A stretch of 64,000 nt of DNA, from the NCBI GenBank assembly GCA_905188195.1, contig CAJJKY010000002.1, positions 1 through 64,000 on the forward strand, written 5' to 3'. The first letter of the stretch is position 1; each line of letters opens with the position of its first letter. Positions 60,032 to 64,000 of the stretch are shown here, one piece after another. The notes below the pieces were generated by a model. That model was given only the letters and a program-made list of their open reading frames with translations, was not told where the DNA came from and ran no database searches. Source of the stretch: Streptococcus parasanguinis (GTDB taxonomy: Bacteria > Bacillota > Bacilli > Lactobacillales > Streptococcaceae). Position numbers and translations under genes: made by a program.

Positions 60032-62809
60032 ATGAAAAGCTATCGTGAACATGTTTCGAAGCAGGAAAAATTTTCAATTCGTAAGTTATCAGTCGGTGTT
60101 GTTTCATTGGCCATCGCTGGATTGGCTACTGTCAATACCTACGGAGCAGAAGTGAAAGCAGATGAAGCAACAGCACCTGCAACTGAAGCAACCAGTACAG
60201 AAACAGCAACAAGCGATGCAGCTGTTGCAACAAGTTCTAAGTTGACATCTACAACTGTTACAGAAGGAAATAAAACAGTTACGACTACTTATGTAGAATC
60301 ACCAGAACTTGAAAAAGCAAAAGCTGATGCAGCTACAGAAGGTGTGACAGTTACAGAAGAAGCTGAAAAAGTCCAACCATCTATCGCAGCAGCAGAAGCA
60401 GATAACAAAGCCCAAACAGCTGAAATCAACACAGTCGTTGAAAACTACAAAAAGGCCAAAGCTGAGTATGAAGCAAAATCTCAAGAAATCACATTGATTG
60501 AAAAGAGAAATGCGGAAGCAGAAGCAGATTATCAAAAGAAAGTAGCAGAGTACAATCAGCAAAAGGCAGCTTATGATAAAGCTTTAGAAGAGTACAATGC
60601 TAAAAAGGCAGCCTACGATGCTAAAGTAGCAGAAAAAGCAGCAGCAGATAAGGCCAATGCAGAAGCTAAAGCTAAGTATGATGCAGAAATGGCTGTTTAC
60701 AATACAGCTAAAGCGCAATACGATAAAGATTTACAAGAATACCAAACTAAGAAAGCACAATACGATAAAGATAAAGCAGCTTATGATCAATTGGTAGCGA
60801 AGAAGGCAGAAGAAGATGCTGCTAAAGCTAAGTATGAAGTTGAGGTTGCAAAATACAATGTAGACCTAGAACAATACGGCAAAGATTTTGCTACCTACCA
60901 AACAAAACTTGCTGAATATCAAACAGCTTTGGCACAGTACAAAGATGCTAAAGAAGCTTATGATAAGTATATGAATGATAATGGTTTCCAAGATCTAAAA
61001 GATGTAGAAACTGTTCAAGATTTGACCTTCCAACGTGAAGGTGGAGCCATTCATACTATCAATGGCATCAGCGCTTATCTCACTCGTGATGCTCAAGCTC
61101 GTTTAAATACAAGCAATGTGCATCAATATGATTCCAATAAATTGGAAGCTTCAGATATTGTAGCAACTAGTCCTTGGGCCAATAATGAGACTGAGTACAT
61201 TCAAGTGAAAGAGGGCGACAAATTTGTCGTTACTTATGATAACTTGAATCATTCAAGCATGCGTGAAAATACGGATATGCATCCAATCAAACGCGTGATT
61301 TATCGTTATGAGGTTTTGAGCCTCCCATCAAATGACGGTAAAGGAATTGCAGCTGTTAGCTCAGATCCAACTGTAACACTAACAGTCGGTGCTTCAACAG
61401 ACCAAAACAAACCAGTTAAAATTGCTGTCGATGTTGAATTCTATGATGGTAATGGCAATAAGTTTGATTTGACCCAACATAATGCGATTATGGCGTTGAA
61501 CTCCCTCAACCACTGGACAGGTGCTTCTTATGTAGATAGTGGGGATAAACCTCGTGCCCTTACAGTAGAAGCCAAGGATAAAGACGGGAACACTGTTCGA
61601 GGAACTTGGGATCCGTATGCAGATGGTTCATCCATGAGTATTGAAAACAATGCGGTTGTTGTTAAAAATGGAACAGCTGACTTTGGTACTGCTGATGTCA
61701 CTATCTCTGCTGAAAACCCAATCAAGATTGTGGCACAAAAAGCAACGTGGAATGGTAGTGAATTTACAGTTAGTGAAGAAACTGTAATTGACGCAACTTC
61801 AGTCAATGCTTCAGGTGCTGGGAATGGTCACTCTATTGGAACAGATGAATTCACATTTGATGGTAAAGATGATGTTATCGGTTCTTACACTATTGATCCA
61901 ACTTCAGGACGGATCATCTTCACGCCTAAGAAGAAATTTGAAAATGTAGAACACCAAGAGTCTGTAAATGTTGGAAACAATAAATACATTCCAATTCCAA
62001 ATTCAAGTGTTTCTTATGACTCTGCTACAAAAGAGGTGACATCATTTAAAGATAACCAATACATTGAACACGGGTCAATCTTTAATGGTGAATCTTCAGC
62101 CACTCTTGAAGGTTGGGACAATCCATCTTCTCCATACCTCTATTATGGTGGAGCAGGGTTGAAGATGTCTGATGGTCACTTGGTATTTACGGCCAATGGA
62201 GCTAATGCTGCTGGTCAGCCAACGGTTTACTGGTTTGCGATTAACTCAAATGTTGGTATTCCAAAAAATCCAGGTGAAGCGCCAAAAGAGCCAACAAAAC
62301 CAACAGAACCTAAGGCACCAACACCACCAACGATTACGGTTGAAAAATTACCTGTGTTGCCAAAAGAACCAACCCCACCAACAGCACCAACAGCACCAAC
62401 CGAACCTAACTACACTGTGATTACGGTCGATGTGAAGGAACCAAAGGTTCCAACTCCACCAACAGAGCCAACCCCACCGACTCCTGAAGTCGTTCCAAAT
62501 CAGGTGAAACCGGAAAAAACTGAAGTGAAATGGCATAAGAATAAAGTGGTAACGGAAACAGATATTCCAACTCCGCCAACCCCAGTGCCACCAACTCCAT
62601 ACAACCCACCAACACCAATCGTTCCGCCAACTCCAGAGGTTCCAACCGAACCAACTCCTGAAGTTCCGGAACAGCCTGTACAACCTGCGCAACCACAAAC
62701 ACCTGCGCTTCCAAATACAGGTACAGAAAGCTCAACTGCAGCTGTTCTTGCAGGTGCGATGGCTGGATTGCTTGGATTGGGTCTTGCACGCAAGAAAAAA
62801 GAAGATTAA
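60032..62809 (+). CDS. LPXTG surface adhesin with GbpC/Spa (antigen I/II V-type) domain
   Basis: A 925-residue wall-anchored protein. YSIRK-like signal (KFSIRKLSVGVVSLAIAG, ~13-30), Ala-rich coiled-coil repeats of antigen I/II A-region type (~100-320, units like KAAYDKALEEYNAKKAAYDA), a GbpC/Spa domain (~325-735: GGAIHTINGISAYLT, NETEYIQVKEGDKFVVTYDNLNHSS in part, LNSLNHWTGASYVDS), a proline-rich stalk (~745-890) and the sortase signal LPNTG (893-897), hydrophobic helix and RKKKED. Full antigen I/II proteins (~1500 residues) have C-terminal domains between Pro region and anchor; these are absent, so it is closer to GbpC-like proteins. Binds glucan or salivary glycoprotein by inference. ATG 60032 is chosen over TTG 60026 by RBS spacing. 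Confidence 0.9.
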   Translation: MKSYREHVSKQEKFSIRKLSVGVVSLAIAGLATVNTYGAEVKADEATAPATEATSTETATSDAAVATSSKLTSTTVTEGNKTVTTTYVESPELEKAKADAATEGVTVTEEAEKVQPSIAAAEADNKAQTAEINTVVENYKKAKAEYEAKSQEITLIEKRNAEAEADYQKKVAEYNQQKAAYDKALEEYNAKKAAYDAKVAEKAAADKANAEAKAKYDAEMAVYNTAKAQYDKDLQEYQTKKAQYDKDKAAYDQLVAKKAEEDAAKAKYEVEVAKYNVDLEQYGKDFATYQTKLAEYQTALAQYKDAKEAYDKYMNDNGFQDLKDVETVQDLTFQREGGAIHTINGISAYLTRDAQARLNTSNVHQYDSNKLEASDIVATSPWANNETEYIQVKEGDKFVVTYDNLNHSSMRENTDMHPIKRVIYRYEVLSLPSNDGKGIAAVSSDPTVTLTVGASTDQNKPVKIAVDVEFYDGNGNKFDLTQHNAIMALNSLNHWTGASYVDSGDKPRALTVEAKDKDGNTVRGTWDPYADGSSMSIENNAVVVKNGTADFGTADVTISAENPIKIVAQKATWNGSEFTVSEETVIDATSVNASGAGNGHSIGTDEFTFDGKDDVIGSYTIDPTSGRIIFTPKKKFENVEHQESVNVGNNKYIPIPNSSVSYDSATKEVTSFKDNQYIEHGSIFNGESSATLEGWDNPSSPYLYYGGAGLKMSDGHLVFTANGANAAGQPTVYWFAINSNVGIPKNPGEAPKEPTKPTEPKAPTPPTITVEKLPVLPKEPTPPTAPTAPTEPNYTVITVDVKEPKVPTPPTEPTPPTPEVVPNQVKPEKTEVKWHKNKVVTETDIPTPPTPVPPTPYNPPTPIVPPTPEVPTEPTPEVPEQPVQPAQPQTPALPNTGTESSTAAVLAGAMAGLLGLGLARKKKED

Positions 62810-62843
62810 TTCTTGTTTCTTTCGTTCATTCATCTAAATAAAG

Positions 62844-62875
62844 AAAGTCAGAAGGCAAGTCCTTCTGGCTTTTTT
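62844..62875 (+). terminator. Adhesin terminator
   Basis: AGTCAGAAGG / CCTTCTGGCT with one T-G pair, 5-base loop and T6 tail. Confidence 0.88.
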
Positions 62876-62986
62876 GATGGAGTGATGACCAAATAGTTGA
62901 GAAATAGAACAGAATAGTTTTTGGATAAGGAGAGGAAATGGCTTTTATAGACCAAATCGTGTCGAAATGAAGCAGAATAGAAATGG

Positions 62987-63017
62987 ATGACACAAGAAGA
63001 AGAGAATGAGGTATACT
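62987..63017 (+). promoter_or_regulatory. Promoter of the candidate structured RNA
   Basis: ATGACA (5 of 6 to TTGACA), 19-base spacer, TATACT. Predicted start at ~63024, the first base of the closing stem. Confidence 0.5.
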
Positions 63018-63023
63018 GGTGGT

Positions 63024-63187
63024 GTTCGAATGAAAGTTTATAGGACTCCGTTATATCTCTAATCATTCCAATGATACAGTTGCGATGGCTTTTCATCTTT
63101 TGCACACATTACTTTTCCAAATGAATTTCATTTGAACGTATCAGTGATCAGGCAAGTGCTTCCACGGTTTTGAGGCGCTTGCCTTTC
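63024..63187 (+). ncRNA. Candidate structured small RNA
   Basis: The interval 62876-63235 has no supported gene. Starting at the predicted transcription start, GTTCGAATGAAA (63024-63035) pairs with TTTCATTTGAAC (63126-63137), 12 pairs with one G-T, enclosing smaller hairpins (ATCAT/ATGAT at 63062-63075, GATG/CATC at 63084-63097). A further stem AGGCAAGTGC / GCGCTTGCCT (63150-63159 with 63175-63184) followed by TTCT could terminate it. Not matched to a known class from memory. Confidence 0.45.
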
Positions 63188-63207
63188 TATCTGTATCGCG
63201 ATATAAT
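63179..63207 (+). promoter_or_regulatory. Promoter of the 63236 membrane-protein gene
   Basis: TTGCCT, 17-base spacer, TATAAT; independent of the upstream RNA. Confidence 0.7.
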
Positions 63208-63235
63208 AGGGTGTAAGAAATGAAAAGGAGTTTGT

Positions 63236-63751
63236 ATGAAAAAGAAACCTATCTATCTTTACATCCTGTTATTTTTCTCTACGGTTGGAACCCTAACTTC
63301 AGCTGTTTCAACCTTTGGAGCTTCAAAGAGTTTTGAGTTGACAGATGATTTTGCTAAACAACTTGGTTTAACAACGGCTCAAGACAAGGCTGACTATGTG
63401 ACATATTATGAGAAATCGGCCCAACTCAATCAGTCTCCATTAACCTTTTTATTTGTTTCCTTGATTCTGATTGCCTTACTGGCAACTTTCTATTTCCTCT
63501 TTATGAAGCAGGATCTGTTAACAGCTCATTATACTTATATGGGACAGATTTTGTTAAGTCAAGCCTTCTCTTGCTATAATTATTTTGCAGGGCGTCCACT
63601 ATTAGCTAGTTTTTCAAACTCAGCGCTTCGCCAACGATATCTGGCATCTTCGTCCATTGCTTTGTTACTCTTGACTGCTTTATCCCTTCTCTTCCTTGGA
63701 ATTGTTTTGTATAAAACCTTGCGTTTGAGAAAAGCTCAAGCTAGGGCATAA
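63236..63751 (+). CDS. Membrane protein of unknown function
   Basis: A 171-residue protein with four predicted helices: ~7-28 (possibly a signal anchor), ~68-90, ~97-115 (weaker, containing SQAFSCYNYFAG) and ~138-162. The polar stretch 30-66 between helices 1 and 2 would be extracytoplasmic. RBS AAAAGGAG precedes ATG 63236. Not recognised. It sits before nrdI with a hairpin between, so a link with ribonucleotide reduction is doubtful. Confidence 0.8.
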   Translation: MKKKPIYLYILLFFSTVGTLTSAVSTFGASKSFELTDDFAKQLGLTTAQDKADYVTYYEKSAQLNQSPLTFLFVSLILIALLATFYFLFMKQDLLTAHYTYMGQILLSQAFSCYNYFAGRPLLASFSNSALRQRYLASSSIALLLLTALSLLFLGIVLYKTLRLRKAQARA

Positions 63752-63768
63752 TAGATAAGTTTAAAGGG

Positions 63769-63800
63769 AGCTCTCTTAGAGGATAAGAGAGCTTCTTGAT
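63769..63800 (+). terminator. Hairpin between membrane-protein gene and nrdI
   Basis: AGCTCTCTTA / TAAGAGAGCT 10-base perfect stem, 5-base loop, weak T tail (TCTTGATT). Confidence 0.7.
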
Positions 63801-63812
63801 TGGAGAAAAAAG

Positions 63813-64000
63813 ATGAAAGTATCCTTTGTTTATATTAGTCTGAGTGGAAATACAGAGAGTTTTGTCCGTCGCTTAAGTGACTATTTGCTGGAAGCTCATC
63901 CCGGACTTGAAATCGAGAAAGTGCATGTGAAAGACCTGGTCAAAGAGGGCCAGCCCTTCTTTGAAATGACCAACCCTTTTATCACTTTTTTGCCAACCTA
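63813..64000 (+). CDS. nrdI: NrdI flavodoxin-like protein, 5' part
   Basis: Runs off the window after 62 codons. MKVSFVYISLSGNTESFVRRL has the flavodoxin phosphate-binding loop S-L-S-G-N-T, and EMTNPFITFLPT follows, as in the NrdI of class Ib ribonucleotide reductases, which helps assemble the dimanganese cofactor of NrdF. RBS GGAG lies 7 bases upstream. The streptococcal NrdI subfamily is a reasonable alternative label. Confidence 0.85.
   Translation, partial: MKVSFVYISLSGNTESFVRRLSDYLLEAHPGLEIEKVHVKDLVKEGQPFFEMTNPFITFLPT

Noticed and set aside
62348..62793. Minus-strand open frames opposite the adhesin proline-rich region
   Set aside because: They arise from CCA/CCT repeats read in reverse (Trp/Gly-rich nonsense); no start signals.
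60032..62809. Full antigen I/II (SspA/SspB/Pac) protein
   Set aside because: Too short and missing the C-terminal domains between proline-rich region and LPXTG.
1..64000. CRISPR array, IS element or prophage
   Set aside because: No regularly spaced repeats, transposase, integrase or phage structural genes were seen; BOX-type repeats were also looked for and not found.

Overview
The window is a contiguous stretch of a low-GC Firmicute chromosome that looks like an oral viridans Streptococcus of the mitis/sanguinis type. The evidence is the mixture of streptococcal gene orders (abcF-trpS-guaB-recF-yaaA, pgsA-ecfA1A2T, malXCD-malA-malR facing malQ-malP, dltXABCD), an LPXTG adhesin with a GbpC/Spa domain, strong AAGGAG ribosome sites and extended -10 promoters. 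The species cannot be fixed from sequence alone. The left part (recF, guaB, trpS, pgsA, and two perfect parS cores) points to a location near the replication origin, although dnaA and oriC themselves are not present.

Layout. 1-2.7 kb: 3' part of tRNA-Asn and a YfhO-type membrane protein. 2.8-14.9 kb: ABC-F ATPase, trpS, guaB, recF-yaaA, two M16-like proteins, a short RodZ-like protein, pgsA and the ECF vitamin-transporter core. 15-18.7 kb: two secreted LysM proteins flanking a serine dehydratase/HAD operon. 18.8-27.2 kb: mnmA, two Nudix genes, mnmG, gdpP-rplI-dnaB and veg. 27.2-30 kb: TPP-riboswitch-controlled thiXYZ. 30-34.4 kb: rpsD, then a divergent TetR/YhgE pair with paired operators. 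34.4-39.7 kb: accessory block with a MITE-like repeat, two lipoproteins, a VTC-domain/DUF4956 pair and an S41 peptidase behind a CiaR-type box. 39.8-44.3 kb: dltXABCD. 44.3-47.6 kb: a DnaA-box cluster, a tiny membrane protein, aspS and a YitT protein. 47.7-59.6 kb: complete maltodextrin regulon. 60-64 kb: LPXTG adhesin, a candidate structured RNA, a membrane protein and the start of nrdI.

How the parts work together. MalXCD imports maltodextrins, PulA debranches them and MalQ/MalP convert them to glucose and glucose-1-phosphate, under MalR acting at matched operators on both sides of the malX-malQ divergent promoter. Dlt proteins D-alanylate teichoic acids, and YfhO, LysM proteins, GdpP and the VTC/DUF4956 locus also concern the envelope. 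MnmA and MnmG modify the same tRNA wobble uridine. ThiXYZ imports a thiamine precursor under TPP control. No insertion sequence, prophage or CRISPR array was seen.

The most notable non-coding signals are parS sites at 1764, 12525 and (degenerate) 34430; four DnaA boxes in 140 bp at 44385-44522; a dispersed palindrome TTTACA-N4-TGTAAA; a three-hairpin repeat with inverted ends at 34447-34621; and a probable unannotated structured RNA at 63024-63187.
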